Origin: Arthrobacter_J sp038199985
GTDB lineage: Bacteria; Actinomycetota; Actinomycetes; Actinomycetales; Micrococcaceae
Length of the DNA stretch: 64,000 nucleotides
NCBI GenBank assembly: GCA_038199985.1
Contig: JBBPYK010000109.1
Span: 1-64,000, forward strand
Direction: 5' to 3'
The position numbers and the translations under genes were made by a program. Within the stretch, counting starts at the first letter, position 1. Each line of letters begins with the position of its first letter. The notes beneath the pieces were generated by a model that saw only the letters and a list, made by a program, of their open reading frames with translations, had not been told where the DNA came from and made no database searches. This document shows positions 28,118-37,300 of the stretch, piece after piece.

Positions 28118-28777
28118 ATGACTGACACTGAATCCTGGAACCCTGTTGTCCTCTGGTCGAAGCCCGAGGACGAGCGTGCCGGGACGCCCTTGCTGGTGCT
28201 CTTCCACGGCTATATGTCCAATGAACAAGACCTGATGGGCCTTGTTGACCGGCTGCCAGCCGAGTTCACTGTGGCCTCAGTACGGGCACCGATGCCAGTG
28301 GGACCAGGCTTCGCGTGGTTCCCCCTGACACAAGACCTGCGCTATCCAATGGATCAGGTCATCAGCGCATCAACGCACGTGATGGCGTGGCTGGACGGCG
28401 TTCGTGAGCAGCACAGCAGCGTTAGCCTGCTCGGGTTTTCCATGGGCATGACGATGGCCACGAACCTCCTGCGCCATCGCCCCCACGATTTTGCCGCCGT
28501 CGTCGGCCTCTCTGGGTTCGCCATCAAAGATGAGGGTAATCCGTTCTTTCAGGATGCGGAGTTGGCCGCCGCCAAGATCCCGTTCTTCTGGGGTCGGGAC
28601 CAAGCGGATCCAGTCATCACGGCCGAGAAGATCGAGTACACGCACGCGTGGATCGGCAAGCACACTTCCCTGACGAAGGTGCTCTACGCGGGAATGATGC
28701 ACAGCATCAATGCCCAGGAGCTGACTCACGTTGCTGAGTTCCTGACTTACTCAGTTCTGCGTTCAGCGAGAAACTGA
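28118..28777 (+). CDS. Alpha/beta hydrolase, phospholipase/carboxylesterase type
   Basis: The 219-residue product matches the phospholipase/carboxylesterase (PF02230-like) group: LFHGYMSNEQDL early on, the nucleophile elbow GFSMGM, the acid in GRDQADPVI and the catalytic histidine in GMMHSINAQEL. The size of about 220 residues is normal for this family. The ATG at 28118 lacks a strong ribosome-binding site; an in-frame earlier start at 28061 would add 19 residues unlike the family. It follows metX by 84 bases and converges on the S4-protein gene. Substrate unknown. Confidence 0.82.
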   Translation: MTDTESWNPVVLWSKPEDERAGTPLLVLFHGYMSNEQDLMGLVDRLPAEFTVASVRAPMPVGPGFAWFPLTQDLRYPMDQVISASTHVMAWLDGVREQHSSVSLLGFSMGMTMATNLLRHRPHDFAAVVGLSGFAIKDEGNPFFQDAELAAAKIPFFWGRDQADPVITAEKIEYTHAWIGKHTSLTKVLYAGMMHSINAQELTHVAEFLTYSVLRSARN

Positions 28778-28803
28778 CCGCAGCTTTGTGAGGACCCAGG
28801 AGA

Positions 28804-29034
28804 TTACGACGACGGCACTAGGCGGACCGTCTGGCCTGCAGCTGATATCACGTCCCCGGGATGCAGCTGCCTGCCTCGACGCTCCTCAACGTCTCCGTTG
28901 ACACGAACCATGCCGTTTTCGATGAGGTCCTTGGCCTGAGCACCGTCTTCGGCTAGATTCGCCAACTTGAGCAGCTGACCCAATCTGATCATGGAGTCCC
29001 GGACTGGAATGTCGGTGTATTCGGATTCTTTCAT
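28804..29034 (-). CDS. Small S4-domain RNA-binding protein (YbcJ/YaaA type)
   Basis: The 76-residue product is almost entirely one S4 RNA-binding domain, with IRLGQLLKLANLAEDGAQAKDLIENG followed by VRVNGDVEERRGRQLHPGD. Stand-alone S4 proteins of this size bind structured RNA, often ribosomal or tRNA, and some work in ribosome quality control. The gene diverges from glyS. Nothing in the sequence separates a ribosome-rescue role from a general RNA-binding one. Confidence 0.85.
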   Translation of the reverse strand: MKESEYTDIPVRDSMIRLGQLLKLANLAEDGAQAKDLIENGMVRVNGDVEERRGRQLHPGDVISAAGQTVRLVPSS

Positions 29035-29223
29035 GCGTCCATTCTGCCTGAGCCTACCGGCTCAGTTGCAACCTGCAGCCGCTGAGAGCTGGTCCGAACC
29101 GCACGTACGCTAGTGTTGAATCTTCCCCGGGTATCAGCGCTTAAGTATGGCCTTGCCCGGGATCTCAAGCAGGTAATCGGACCGCACCCAGCGGCCCAAA
29201 ACGCACAGAAACGGGTGGCAAAC

Positions 29224-30612
29224 GTGGCCAAGAAAACATCTGCACTTGATCCGATTATCTCGCTGGCAAAGCGGCGGGGATTCGTTTTCCAAGCCGGTGA
29301 AATCTACGGCGGTTCACGGTCCGCGTGGGACTACGGTCCGTTGGGCGTTGAACTGAAGGAAAACATCAAGCAGCAGTGGTGGCAGAACTTCGTTCGTGGT
29401 CGCGAAGACATGGTTGGCCTCGACTCATCGGTCATTCTTCCGCGCAAGGTGTGGGAAGCATCGGGGCACGTGGCAACATTCTCGGACCCGCTCGTTGAAT
29501 GCACCTCTTGCCACCGCCGGCTCCGTCAAGACCACCTGATCGAAAATTTTGAGCAGAAGAAGGGCCGTAGCCCAGAGAACGGCATGGCAGACATCGCGTG
29601 CCCCAACTGCGGCACCAAGGGCCAGTGGACTGACCCGCAGAACTTTTCCGGCCTCCTGAAAACTTTCCTCGGTCCGGTGGATAACGAGGAGGGCCTGAAT
29701 TACCTGCGTCCCGAGACCGCCCAGGGCATCTTCGTGAATTTCAACAATGTGCTGAATACTTCTCGCAAGAAACCGCCGTTCGGTATCGGTCAGATCGGCA
29801 AAGCATTCCGCAACGAAATCACGCCGGGAAACTTCATTTTTCGCACCCGTGAGTTCGAGCAGATGGAAATTGAATTTTTCACAGCCCCGGCTGACGCTGA
29901 TGAGTGGTTTGGTCACTGGGTTGAAGAGTGCTGGAACTGGTTCACCGATCTCGGCATCAACCCGGATAACCTGCGCCGGCTAGATGTTCCTGCAGAGGAC
30001 CGCGCCTTCTACTCGGCTAGCACTATCGATATTGAGTACCGCTTCGATTTTCAGGGTTCGGAGTGGGGCGAGCTGATGGGTGTGGCAAATCGTACGGATT
30101 ATGATTTGGGTGTTCACTCCAAGAATTCGGGGACGGAACTGAGCTACTTCAACCAGCAGAGCGGGGAGCGTTTCATTCCCTACGTGATCGAGCCCTCCTT
30201 TGGTTTGACCCGTGCCATGATGGCGTTTCTCGTGGACGCTTATACCGAGGACGAGGCGCCCAACGCCAAGGGCGGCGTCGACAAGCGAACAGTATTGCGC
30301 CTGGACCCGCGCCTAGCACCGGTCAAAGCCGCGGTTCTTCCGTTGAGCCGCAATGAGGATCTCTCACCGAAGGCTCGTGATCTCTCAGCTGCCCTGCGTA
30401 AACGCTGGAATATTGATTTCGACGATGCAGGGGCCATCGGACGCCGGTACCGTCGTCAAGACGAGATCGGCACACCCTTCTGCATCACCGTGGACTTTGA
30501 AACACTCGATGACCAGGCCGTCACTATCCGCGAACGCGACACCATGGCACAGGAACGCGTCGCCCTGGATCAGGTCGAGGGCTACCTGGCAGCCCGTCTG
30601 GCGGGTGCCTGA
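29224..30612 (+). CDS. glyS: Glycyl-tRNA synthetase (dimeric, class IIa)
   Basis: The 462-residue product charges tRNA-Gly and is the single-chain alpha2 type. The N-terminus SALDPIISLAKRRGFVFQAGEIYGG, motif 1 to 3 regions (including FRNEITPGNFIFRTREFEQME, positions 29807-29870) and the C-terminal anticodon-binding domain are complete. I chose GTG 29224 because it gives the usual family N-terminus; in-frame starts at 29215 and 29113 exist and no clear ribosome-binding site decides among them. I saw no T-box structure in the leader. Its last codon overlaps the next gene (TGATG). Confidence 0.95.
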   Translation: MAKKTSALDPIISLAKRRGFVFQAGEIYGGSRSAWDYGPLGVELKENIKQQWWQNFVRGREDMVGLDSSVILPRKVWEASGHVATFSDPLVECTSCHRRLRQDHLIENFEQKKGRSPENGMADIACPNCGTKGQWTDPQNFSGLLKTFLGPVDNEEGLNYLRPETAQGIFVNFNNVLNTSRKKPPFGIGQIGKAFRNEITPGNFIFRTREFEQMEIEFFTAPADADEWFGHWVEECWNWFTDLGINPDNLRRLDVPAEDRAFYSASTIDIEYRFDFQGSEWGELMGVANRTDYDLGVHSKNSGTELSYFNQQSGERFIPYVIEPSFGLTRAMMAFLVDAYTEDEAPNAKGGVDKRTVLRLDPRLAPVKAAVLPLSRNEDLSPKARDLSAALRKRWNIDFDDAGAIGRRYRRQDEIGTPFCITVDFETLDDQAVTIRERDTMAQERVALDQVEGYLAARLAGA

Positions 30613-31520
30613 TGGCGCTGCAGTACCGTCCGTGGCGAGAGGGAGATGACCTGGAACTGCTGCAGATGTGGGGCGCTCCGGACGGTCCGCAGGCGGAACA
30701 GGCACGCAGTCTTCTCCGACCAGCCTCCGAGGATCCTTGGTCTCGCTGCATCGTGGCCGAGGACGACGGCGTGCCCGTAGCAGCTGGCTGCGTTTTCGAG
30801 GCGAAACTACACAGTGAGCGGCTGTGGGCTTACATCGAAGTAGCTGCAGATCATCGTCGCTCCGGCCTCGGATCCACGCTGCTGACCATGTTGCGGCACG
30901 AAGCCGCCAACTCGCCGTCGGCCGTCACCACTTTGCGGGCGAAGGTCAACCCGGAGACATCCGGTGCGGAGTTTGCCGCCGCGGTGGGCTTGTTGCCCAT
31001 CCAGCGATCACGGATCGTCACTATACTGCCTGGCGCCCTGGCAGTGCCTGACTTCGAGGACCCCAAAGGCCCGCAGCTTGAAGAGGCCGCTACTGGATCG
31101 GTGGAGCTGACCCGTACGGTCGTCGATTGGTACAACGCCGTTCACTCATGGGACCCCGCAGACATGACACTCGGACAAGCGCAGCAGTACTTGCTGGCGG
31201 ATCTCACCGGTGCCTCCGGAGCAGTTGTCCTTCGGGACAGGCCCAAGGGCGACGGCGGTGCTATCGCGGCGTTCGCGATCAGCTATACGCAGACCCGGAC
31301 GGATGGCCCCGCGGATGTCTTGCTGGGTTGTAACACGGCGCTGCCGGAGTCGGAACAGGACGCTGCGTTGGCAACGTTGTTGGCCATGCTCGTTCACGAG
31401 TATCCGGTGCAGCTCGAACTAGATGACTCTATGACAGCACTGTGCCGGATACTCGAGCCGCTATTGGGTGCCGGATCCGCCCGTCAGGACGAACTGGAGA
31501 CGCTCGTCGTCAGCGACTGA
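30612..31520 (+). CDS. Tandem GNAT acetyltransferase
   Basis: The 302-residue product holds an N-terminal GNAT domain (AYIEVAADHRRSGLGSTLLT, the acetyl-CoA loop) and a second, more divergent GNAT-like half that includes ADVLLGCNTALPESEQDAAL. This two-domain build is like mycothiol synthase and related actinobacterial acetyltransferases, but I do not see enough to call it that. It overlaps the glyS stop by one base and is translationally coupled. Substrate unknown. Confidence 0.75.
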   Translation: MALQYRPWREGDDLELLQMWGAPDGPQAEQARSLLRPASEDPWSRCIVAEDDGVPVAAGCVFEAKLHSERLWAYIEVAADHRRSGLGSTLLTMLRHEAANSPSAVTTLRAKVNPETSGAEFAAAVGLLPIQRSRIVTILPGALAVPDFEDPKGPQLEEAATGSVELTRTVVDWYNAVHSWDPADMTLGQAQQYLLADLTGASGAVVLRDRPKGDGGAIAAFAISYTQTRTDGPADVLLGCNTALPESEQDAALATLLAMLVHEYPVQLELDDSMTALCRILEPLLGAGSARQDELETLVVSD

Positions 31521-31542
31521 AGGGTCCGTTAAAGGCGCGTCA

Positions 31543-32367
31543 CTAGCCGCGACGGTGTCGACCCTCTGCACGGTCCACTTCGTCGGCCTTGATGCGTTCC
31601 TCTTCGGTCATGGCACCGCCCCCGAGGTGAGCTGGCATCCACCATGCTCCGGGCTCTGGCTGGAGCGGGAAGTCTGCTATTCCGCGGTCAATGCCTTCTT
31701 GCAACTCGGCACGCAGAAGGTTGGTTTCACCGACGACGTCCATGTCCGCAACCTGTCGATCGTGCCTGATGGGCTTGCCGATATGTACTCTTACTGGTGC
31801 CCGCCAAGCACGGCGAGGGGAAAAGCTATGGCCACGGGATAGTAGCCGGTGCGAACCCCAGATGGAGACGGGGATGATGGGAACCCCGGCCTCGGCGGCT
31901 AGCCTGGTGGCGCCGGTCTTGAGATCGCGAACCCGATAGCTTCGGCTGACCCCCGCTTCAGGCAGAACGGCAACGTACTCGCCCTGCCGCAGCTTCTCCA
32001 AGGCTCCACGGTAACCGTCGGCGCCTGCACTCCGGTCCACAATGACATGGCCCGTTGCGTAGACAATCGGTCCAGTGAACCAGTGGGCGGCGGCGCGCTT
32101 GTTCACCAAGAACCGCATTTGCGCCCGGAGCTCTTTCCAGAGCATCCACTCCGCAAAAACGAAATCCAGATAGCCAAAGTGCGTGATAGCTATCACTGCG
32201 CCCTTTCCGGGTGCCGGCGCACGTGAGGGACCATTCATCGATTCACGGGCGGGAAGGTTCTCCCTGCCGCTTATCATCACCTTCATACGGAACACTTTAA
32301 GAAACAGCACGCCGCTGTACACGACGGCACGATACACGCGGTCGTTGGGGCTGGGTTTCCATGTCAT
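31543..32367 (-). CDS. 1-acylglycerol-3-phosphate acyltransferase (PlsC-like)
   Basis: The 274-residue product belongs to the PlsC acyltransferase family that adds an acyl chain to lysophosphatidic acid at the membrane. The HX4D catalytic motif is THFGYLDF near residue 72, and the PEAGVSRS segment corresponds to the usual EGTRS motif. The start at 32367 is preceded by GGAAGG on the minus strand; the frame is open upstream to 32520, which would overlap the dus start. It diverges from dus and converges on the GNAT gene. The natural acceptor is inferred from the family. Confidence 0.85.
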   Translation of the reverse strand: MTWKPSPNDRVYRAVVYSGVLFLKVFRMKVMISGRENLPARESMNGPSRAPAPGKGAVIAITHFGYLDFVFAEWMLWKELRAQMRFLVNKRAAAHWFTGPIVYATGHVIVDRSAGADGYRGALEKLRQGEYVAVLPEAGVSRSYRVRDLKTGATRLAAEAGVPIIPVSIWGSHRLLSRGHSFSPRRAWRAPVRVHIGKPIRHDRQVADMDVVGETNLLRAELQEGIDRGIADFPLQPEPGAWWMPAHLGGGAMTEEERIKADEVDRAEGRHRRG

Positions 32368-32499
32368 TGGCCAGTCCTTCCGTCGTTTCCGATCATCATG
32401 AGACGCCGGTCCAACGACTATATAGTCCCGAACCGCGCGGATGGAGCGTTTCGTCCACAGCGAATAAACGTTTCCGCTCGGATTTGCGAGAATAGAACG

Positions 32500-33708
32500 G
32501 TGAGTACCATCGCAGCACATCCCGCCCCCTCCACCGAGTCTCCATCGGACGCGCCCGCAAAGCTCCAGTTACCCCCGTTGAAGCTCGGACCGCTGACCAT
32601 AGACACACCAGTGGTCCTTGCCCCAATGGCGGGCATCACCAACACCGCGTTCCGACGGTTATGCCGCGAATACGGTGGGGGCCTCTATGTTTCGGAGATG
32701 GTCACTTCCCGTGCGCTGGTTGAACGAACACCGGAATCGATGCGCATCATCTCTCACGACGCAGACGAGCGCGTAAGGTCGGTGCAGTTGTACGGCGTGG
32801 ACCCTGTGACCGTTGGCCAAGCCGTCCGGTTACTGGTGGAGGAAGACCGCACGGATCATATAGATCTCAATTTTGGCTGCCCTGTCGCGAAGGTGACACG
32901 CAAGGGTGGCGGTGCTGCTCTGCCCTGGAAGACGGACCTCTTTACCTCGATCGTGCAGACAGCCGTCAACGAGGCGTCCAAAGGCAACGTGCCACTGACC
33001 ATCAAAATGCGCAAAGGCATCGACGACGACCACCTGACCTACCTTGAGGCCGGACGGATCGCACGGGACAGCGGCGTTGCAGCTGTCGCACTGCACGGAC
33101 GCACAGCTTCACAGTTCTACTCCGGTAAGGCGGATTGGAGCGCCATCGCCCGGTTGCGGGAGGCCTTGCCTGATATTCCAGTCCTCGGCAACGGGGACAT
33201 CTGGAGCGCCGAAGATGCCATGCGGATGGTTCATGAAACCGGTGTGGACGGCGTCGTCATCGGTCGTGGATGTCAAGGCAGGCCGTGGCTATTCGGGGAC
33301 CTTGCCGCGGCCTTTGAGGGTAGTAGCGAGCGGCACCGGCCGGGTCTAGGCGAGGTAGCCGTGAGTGTCTACCGTCATGCCCTGCTGCTCATCGACACCT
33401 TTGGCGACGAAAGCAAGGCGCTTCGAGACATCCGCAAGCACATGGCCTGGTATTTCAAGGGCTATGTTGTGGGCGGGGATCTTCGTGCCAGACTGGCTAC
33501 TGTGCCAACTCTTGAAGTCCTCCGAGAACTCCTGGATGAATTAGACCCGGACGCTCCGTACCCCGGCGCTGACGCTGAAGGTCCGCGTGGGCGGGCAGGT
33601 ACGCCAAAACGCACAGCGCTCCCGGAAGGCTGGTTAGACGAACGTCGTCTCAACGACGCGCAGAAGGCCGGAATTTCCGCTGCTGAACTCGACGTATCAG
33701 GTGGATGA
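32500..33708 (+). CDS. dusB: tRNA dihydrouridine synthase (DusB-like)
   Basis: The 402-residue product reduces uridines in tRNA with FMN and NAD(P)H. It carries VVLAPMAGITNTAFRRL for FMN binding, HIDLNFGCPVAKVTRKGGGAAL with the catalytic cysteine, and HGRTASQFYSGKADW plus NGDIWSAEDA. GTG 32500 is the likely start because it gives the family N-terminus; a longer frame opens at 32398. Its stop lies just before the dgt start, and the dus-dgt-dnaG order is widespread in Actinobacteria. Confidence 0.92.
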   Translation: MSTIAAHPAPSTESPSDAPAKLQLPPLKLGPLTIDTPVVLAPMAGITNTAFRRLCREYGGGLYVSEMVTSRALVERTPESMRIISHDADERVRSVQLYGVDPVTVGQAVRLLVEEDRTDHIDLNFGCPVAKVTRKGGGAALPWKTDLFTSIVQTAVNEASKGNVPLTIKMRKGIDDDHLTYLEAGRIARDSGVAAVALHGRTASQFYSGKADWSAIARLREALPDIPVLGNGDIWSAEDAMRMVHETGVDGVVIGRGCQGRPWLFGDLAAAFEGSSERHRPGLGEVAVSVYRHALLLIDTFGDESKALRDIRKHMAWYFKGYVVGGDLRARLATVPTLEVLRELLDELDPDAPYPGADAEGPRGRAGTPKRTALPEGWLDERRLNDAQKAGISAAELDVSGG

Positions 33709-33712
33709 GTAC

Positions 33713-34996
33713 ATGCACACAGATGAACGTCCAATGACCAGCGGCTACACCGAGGTAGATCGTCTCAGGTGGGCGCAGGAACCCCAGAAGAGCACCTTCC
33801 GGACCTCCTTCGAGCGAGACCGAGCCCGAGTCCTTCATTCCTCTGCGCTGCGAAGGCTCGGCGCAAAGACACAAGTGGTGTCGCCCAGTACTGATGACTT
33901 CGTCCGGACCCGGCTCACCCATAGCCTGGAAGTTGCTCAGGTAGGCAGGGAGCTCGGACGTTCTCTGGGCTGCGACCCGGACGTAGTGGACGCAGCCTGT
34001 CTCGCCCACGATCTAGGCCACCCTCCCTTCGGACACAACGGGGAATCCGCATTGCACGCCATGGCACACGCCATCGGCGGGTTCGAAGGCAACGCTCAGA
34101 CCCTGCGACTGCTGACCAGGCTGGAACCAAAAATGGTGGCGCCGGACGGCTCCCCGGCAGGCCTGAATCTGACCCGCGCCAGCTTGGACGCTTCGTGCAA
34201 ATACCCGTGGTCAGCCCTGGACGCTCCCGTCATCGGTGGTCAACGAACAACCAAATTCGGTGCCTACGAGGACGATCTCCCCGTTTTTAATTGGCTGCGC
34301 GAGGGCGCACCAGAGGGACGATCCTGCATCGAGGCGCAGGTCATGGACCTCGCGGACGACATCTCCTACTCCGTCCACGACGTCGAAGACGCAATCGTCG
34401 CCGGCCACCTTCAGCTCAAATACCTGGACAACCGGGACCACCGGGCCCGCGTCGTCGGCTACACCCGCCAGTGGTATCTACCGCAGAGCGATCCCGACGA
34501 GGTAGAGGCGGCCCTCAACCGGCTTCAAGCCACAGATGTCTGGGTCCCCGAAGCGGACGGAAGCCGCAAATCCATGGCAGCGCTGAAGGACATGACCAGT
34601 CAACTGATCGGCCGATTCTGCCTTAGCGCAATGGCTGCAACCAGGGACATCTACGGTACTGATCCGCTCACCCGTTACGCTGCCGAAGTCATTGTTCCGC
34701 GAGAGACACACCACGAAATCGCGGTCATGAAGGGCCTGGCCACCACGTTCGTCATGACCAGCGACTACCGGCAACCCATCTACGAACGTCAGCGAGAAAT
34801 ACTCTCGGAACTTGTCGCCATCTTGGCTGCAACCGGAGATTCCCATCTAGAACCAATGTTTGCCGGCGACTGGCGCGCAGCCGAAAGCGATGACGCACGA
34901 CTACGGGTCGTCATCGACCAGGTTGCTTCCCTGACGGACGCCTCCGCGACCAGCTGGCATGAACGCTTGGCCGGCAGCCGAAGGACCCTGTTGTGA
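33713..34996 (+). CDS. dgt: Deoxyguanosinetriphosphate triphosphohydrolase-like protein
   Basis: The 427-residue product is an HD-domain dNTP triphosphohydrolase that breaks dNTPs into deoxynucleosides and triphosphate. The metal ligands are visible as the histidine in RLTHSLEVAQ and the HD pair in LAHDLGHPPFGHNGE, with a later aspartate in MDLADDISYSVHD. I start it at ATG 33713, which has AGGTGG nine bases upstream; a GTG at 33701 that overlaps the dus stop is an alternative. The gene ends 34 bases before the dnaG start, and joint control with replication is plausible. Confidence 0.9.
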   Translation: MHTDERPMTSGYTEVDRLRWAQEPQKSTFRTSFERDRARVLHSSALRRLGAKTQVVSPSTDDFVRTRLTHSLEVAQVGRELGRSLGCDPDVVDAACLAHDLGHPPFGHNGESALHAMAHAIGGFEGNAQTLRLLTRLEPKMVAPDGSPAGLNLTRASLDASCKYPWSALDAPVIGGQRTTKFGAYEDDLPVFNWLREGAPEGRSCIEAQVMDLADDISYSVHDVEDAIVAGHLQLKYLDNRDHRARVVGYTRQWYLPQSDPDEVEAALNRLQATDVWVPEADGSRKSMAALKDMTSQLIGRFCLSAMAATRDIYGTDPLTRYAAEVIVPRETHHEIAVMKGLATTFVMTSDYRQPIYERQREILSELVAILAATGDSHLEPMFAGDWRAAESDDARLRVVIDQVASLTDASATSWHERLAGSRRTLL

Positions 34997-35030
34997 AGGT
35001 TACGCTGCGCCGGGGCACAGGACACTGAAC

Positions 35031-36932
35031 ATGGCCGGATTGATCAAACGCGAAGACATCGACGAAGTCCGCGAACGCACCGACATCAAGGAAGTGGTCG
35101 ACGGCTATGTCACCCTACGTTCGGCTGGCGTAGGGTCCTTCAAGGGATTGTGCCCATTCCATGATGAGCGCTCGCCGTCCTTCCATGTGCGGCCTCAGGT
35201 AGGGAACTATCACTGCTTCGGTTGCGGCGAGGGCGGCGACGTCATTTCGTTTGTGCAGAAGCTTGACCACACCAGTTTTGTTGAGGCCGTGGAAAAGCTA
35301 GCAGGGCGGATCGGGTTCGAACTTCACTATGAGGACGGCGCCGGCCCCAGACGCGAGGATCTTGGCAAACGCCAGCGCCTGTTGGACGCGCACAAAATCG
35401 CTGCTGAGTTCTTCCGCAGCCAGCTGAAGGAACCTGGCGCGGCTGAAGCTCAACGATTTCTGCAGGAGCGTGGCTTTGACCGTGCCGCTGCGGAGCACTT
35501 TGGCGTTGGGTTTGCACCGAAAGGCTGGGATGGACTCCTGCGGCATTTGAGCGACCGTGGGTTCACCCAGGATGAGCTGAAACGTTCGGGAATGTTCTCG
35601 GAGGGCTCCAGAGGCATTTACGACCGCTTTAGGGGCAGGCTGGTCTGGCCAATCCGCGGCATCACCGGCGATACCATCGGATTTGGGGCCCGCCGGCTAT
35701 TCGAGGACGATCAGGGCCCCAAGTACCTCAATACTCCCGAGACCCTGCTGTATAGCAAGTCCCAGGTGCTGTATGGGATTGACCTTGCCAAGCGGGACAT
35801 CGCCAAAAAGAGGCAGATTGTTGTGGTGGAGGGGTACACAGACGTCATGGCATGTCACCTGGCTGGAATCACGACGGCGGTCGCTACCTGCGGGACGGCA
35901 TTTGGTCCTGACCACGTAAAAATTGCCCGCCGGTTGCTATCCGACGACGGCACTGGTGGGGAGGTTATCTTTACTTTCGACGGCGACGCGGCCGGACAGA
36001 AGGCAGCTCTGCGAGCGTTCGAGGAAGACCAGAAGTTCGTCGCTCAGACCTATGTTGCGGTAGAGCCCAGCGGCGCGGACCCTTGCGAACTGCGTCAGAG
36101 TCGCGGGGATTCCGCGGTCGGGGAACTTATCGCTTCTCGGCGTCCGCTTTTTGAGTTTGCCATCAAGGCGTCGTTGAAAAATTTTGATCTCACGACAGTC
36201 GAGGGTCGAGTCCAGGCACTTCGTGCTGCTGCCCCCGTCGTCGCACAGATTCGGGACGCCGCGATGCGTCCTGCCTATTCCCGCGAGCTGGCCAAGTGGT
36301 TGGGAATGGACGTGGAAGACGTTCTGCGGGCTGTTGGCTCAGCTGCCAAGCGTCAGCAGACGTCGGCTGGTACGCGACCGGATTCCCGGCAGGCTTCAGC
36401 GGCGCAAAGTCAGACGCCATCACCCGAGCAGGTTCCAGCAGATCAGCCGCGATTCAATCGTCCAGATCCGAACGACCGTGTAGCAAAGCTGGAAAAGGAA
36501 GCGCTCGAAGTCGTTGTGCAGCAGTCGGCGCTACTAGACGATTCCCAGTGGCAGAGGTTTGCGGCGGCCAAGTTCACTGTTCCTGCTTATTTGGCCGTAC
36601 AGACTGCCATACGCGCCGCGGGGGTGGCAGCCCCAACGTCGGCCGGATGGGTTGAGCAGATCCGTCGGGAAGTACCCGAGGTTCTTGGACCTCTGGTCAG
36701 CGAACTAGCGGTTTCGCCCATCCCTGCACGGGATGCCGACGCAATGGCCGCTTACTGTAGGGATATTCTCAACCGCCTGTTTGAGCTAGACATCACGCAT
36801 CAGAAGGCAGAGAAACTGGGGGAGCTGCAGCGGTTGGATGCAACCGCTGATCCTGCTCGTATCCAGGAGCTGAACAGGGACCTCATGCGGTTGGAAATGG
36901 AGCGTCGTGAGTTGAGAAGCGAGCTTTCCTAG
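35031..36932 (+). CDS. dnaG: DNA primase
   Basis: The 633-residue product makes RNA primers at the replication fork. The N-terminal zinc finger CPFHDERSPSFHV...HCFGC, the RNA polymerase core with VVVEGYTDVMA, and the TOPRIM metal motif FTFDGDAAGQKAA are all present. A low-complexity linker rich in Ala, Gln, Ser and Pro (about residues 440-480) separates the core from the C-terminal helicase-binding domain. The ATG at 35031 gives the standard N-terminus MAGLIKREDIDEVR. It is followed by tRNA-Asn. Confidence 0.97.
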   Translation: MAGLIKREDIDEVRERTDIKEVVDGYVTLRSAGVGSFKGLCPFHDERSPSFHVRPQVGNYHCFGCGEGGDVISFVQKLDHTSFVEAVEKLAGRIGFELHYEDGAGPRREDLGKRQRLLDAHKIAAEFFRSQLKEPGAAEAQRFLQERGFDRAAAEHFGVGFAPKGWDGLLRHLSDRGFTQDELKRSGMFSEGSRGIYDRFRGRLVWPIRGITGDTIGFGARRLFEDDQGPKYLNTPETLLYSKSQVLYGIDLAKRDIAKKRQIVVVEGYTDVMACHLAGITTAVATCGTAFGPDHVKIARRLLSDDGTGGEVIFTFDGDAAGQKAALRAFEEDQKFVAQTYVAVEPSGADPCELRQSRGDSAVGELIASRRPLFEFAIKASLKNFDLTTVEGRVQALRAAAPVVAQIRDAAMRPAYSRELAKWLGMDVEDVLRAVGSAAKRQQTSAGTRPDSRQASAAQSQTPSPEQVPADQPRFNRPDPNDRVAKLEKEALEVVVQQSALLDDSQWQRFAAAKFTVPAYLAVQTAIRAAGVAAPTSAGWVEQIRREVPEVLGPLVSELAVSPIPARDADAMAAYCRDILNRLFELDITHQKAEKLGELQRLDATADPARIQELNRDLMRLEMERRELRSELS

Positions 36933-36948
36933 CCCGCAACGACCACGA

Positions 36949-36978
36949 TTTAACTTCCACTGAGAAGCCTTGTAGAGT
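36949..36978 (+). promoter_or_regulatory. Probable promoter of tRNA-Asn
   Basis: TTTAAC at 36949-36954 and TAGAGT at 36973-36978 are 18 bases apart and resemble a sigma-A promoter as found in Actinobacteria. Transcription would start about eight bases before the mature tRNA. The fit is reasonable, but the -35 box is weak. Confidence 0.45.
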
Positions 36979-36992
36979 TGTGTCTGCCGCTT

Positions 36993-37065
36993 TCCCCCGT
37001 AGCTCAATTGGCAGAGCATTCGACTGTTAATCGAAGGGTTACTGGTTCGAGTCCAGTCGGGGGAG
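36993..37065 (+). tRNA. tRNA-Asn (anticodon GTT)
   Basis: The sequence folds into a standard cloverleaf: acceptor TCCCCCG pairs with CGGGGGA at 37058-37064, followed by discriminator G. The D arm is AGCTC...GAGC, the anticodon stem is TTCGA/TCGAA around loop CTGTTAA with anticodon GTT, and the T arm is CTGGTTCGAGTCCAG. The terminal CCA is not encoded. A terminator follows within ten bases. The gatCAB products in this window may amidate Asp on this tRNA. Confidence 0.97.
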
Positions 37066-37075
37066 CACAATATCG

Positions 37076-37110
37076 AAGGTCCCGTACTCATCTTGAGTGC
37101 GGGACCTTTT
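37076..37110 (+). terminator. Intrinsic terminator after tRNA-Asn
   Basis: A 15-bp stem (AAGGTCCCGTACTCA at 37076-37090 against 37094-37108, with one G-T pair) closes a three-base loop and ends in TTTT. It lies ten bases downstream of the tRNA and should end its transcript. Confidence 0.9.
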
Positions 37111-37164
37111 CGTATTAACGCCCGATGGACAGCAGACGGGTCGCGGTGACGCCGGATAGATGAC

Positions 37165-37203
37165 ATGTAACAATGCATCGAATTCTTCGTTGCATTGTTA
37201 CAT
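37165..37203. repeat. 39-bp near-perfect palindrome
   Basis: The outer arms ATGTAACAATGCA (37165-37177) and its exact complement at 37191-37203 are 13 bp each. Inside them CGAA and TTCG pair after one T-T mismatch, leaving a three-base loop. It is AT-rich against its surroundings and has no T-run after it, so it is not a terminator. It lies about 100 bases before the DUF4870 gene, and TTGCAT at 37190-37195 could be a -35 box with TATCGG 18 bases on. An operator or a structured RNA are both possible. Confidence 0.75.
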
Positions 37204-37300
37204 TAGAGCAAACTATCGGTTATAGCGCCTCAACTGGCGGTACCATCGGAGCGAGCCGCCGTCCGCGGCCCGACATCGAGGACGAAGAACGGATAGAGCA

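Noticed and set aside
29041..29223. T-box riboswitch in front of glyS
   Set aside because: I could not find the T-box bulge sequence or a specifier hairpin, and actinobacterial T-boxes mainly occur at ileS.
36993..37203. Integrated element at tRNA-Asn marked by the palindrome
   Set aside because: There is no integrase gene and no repeat of the tRNA 3' end downstream in the window.
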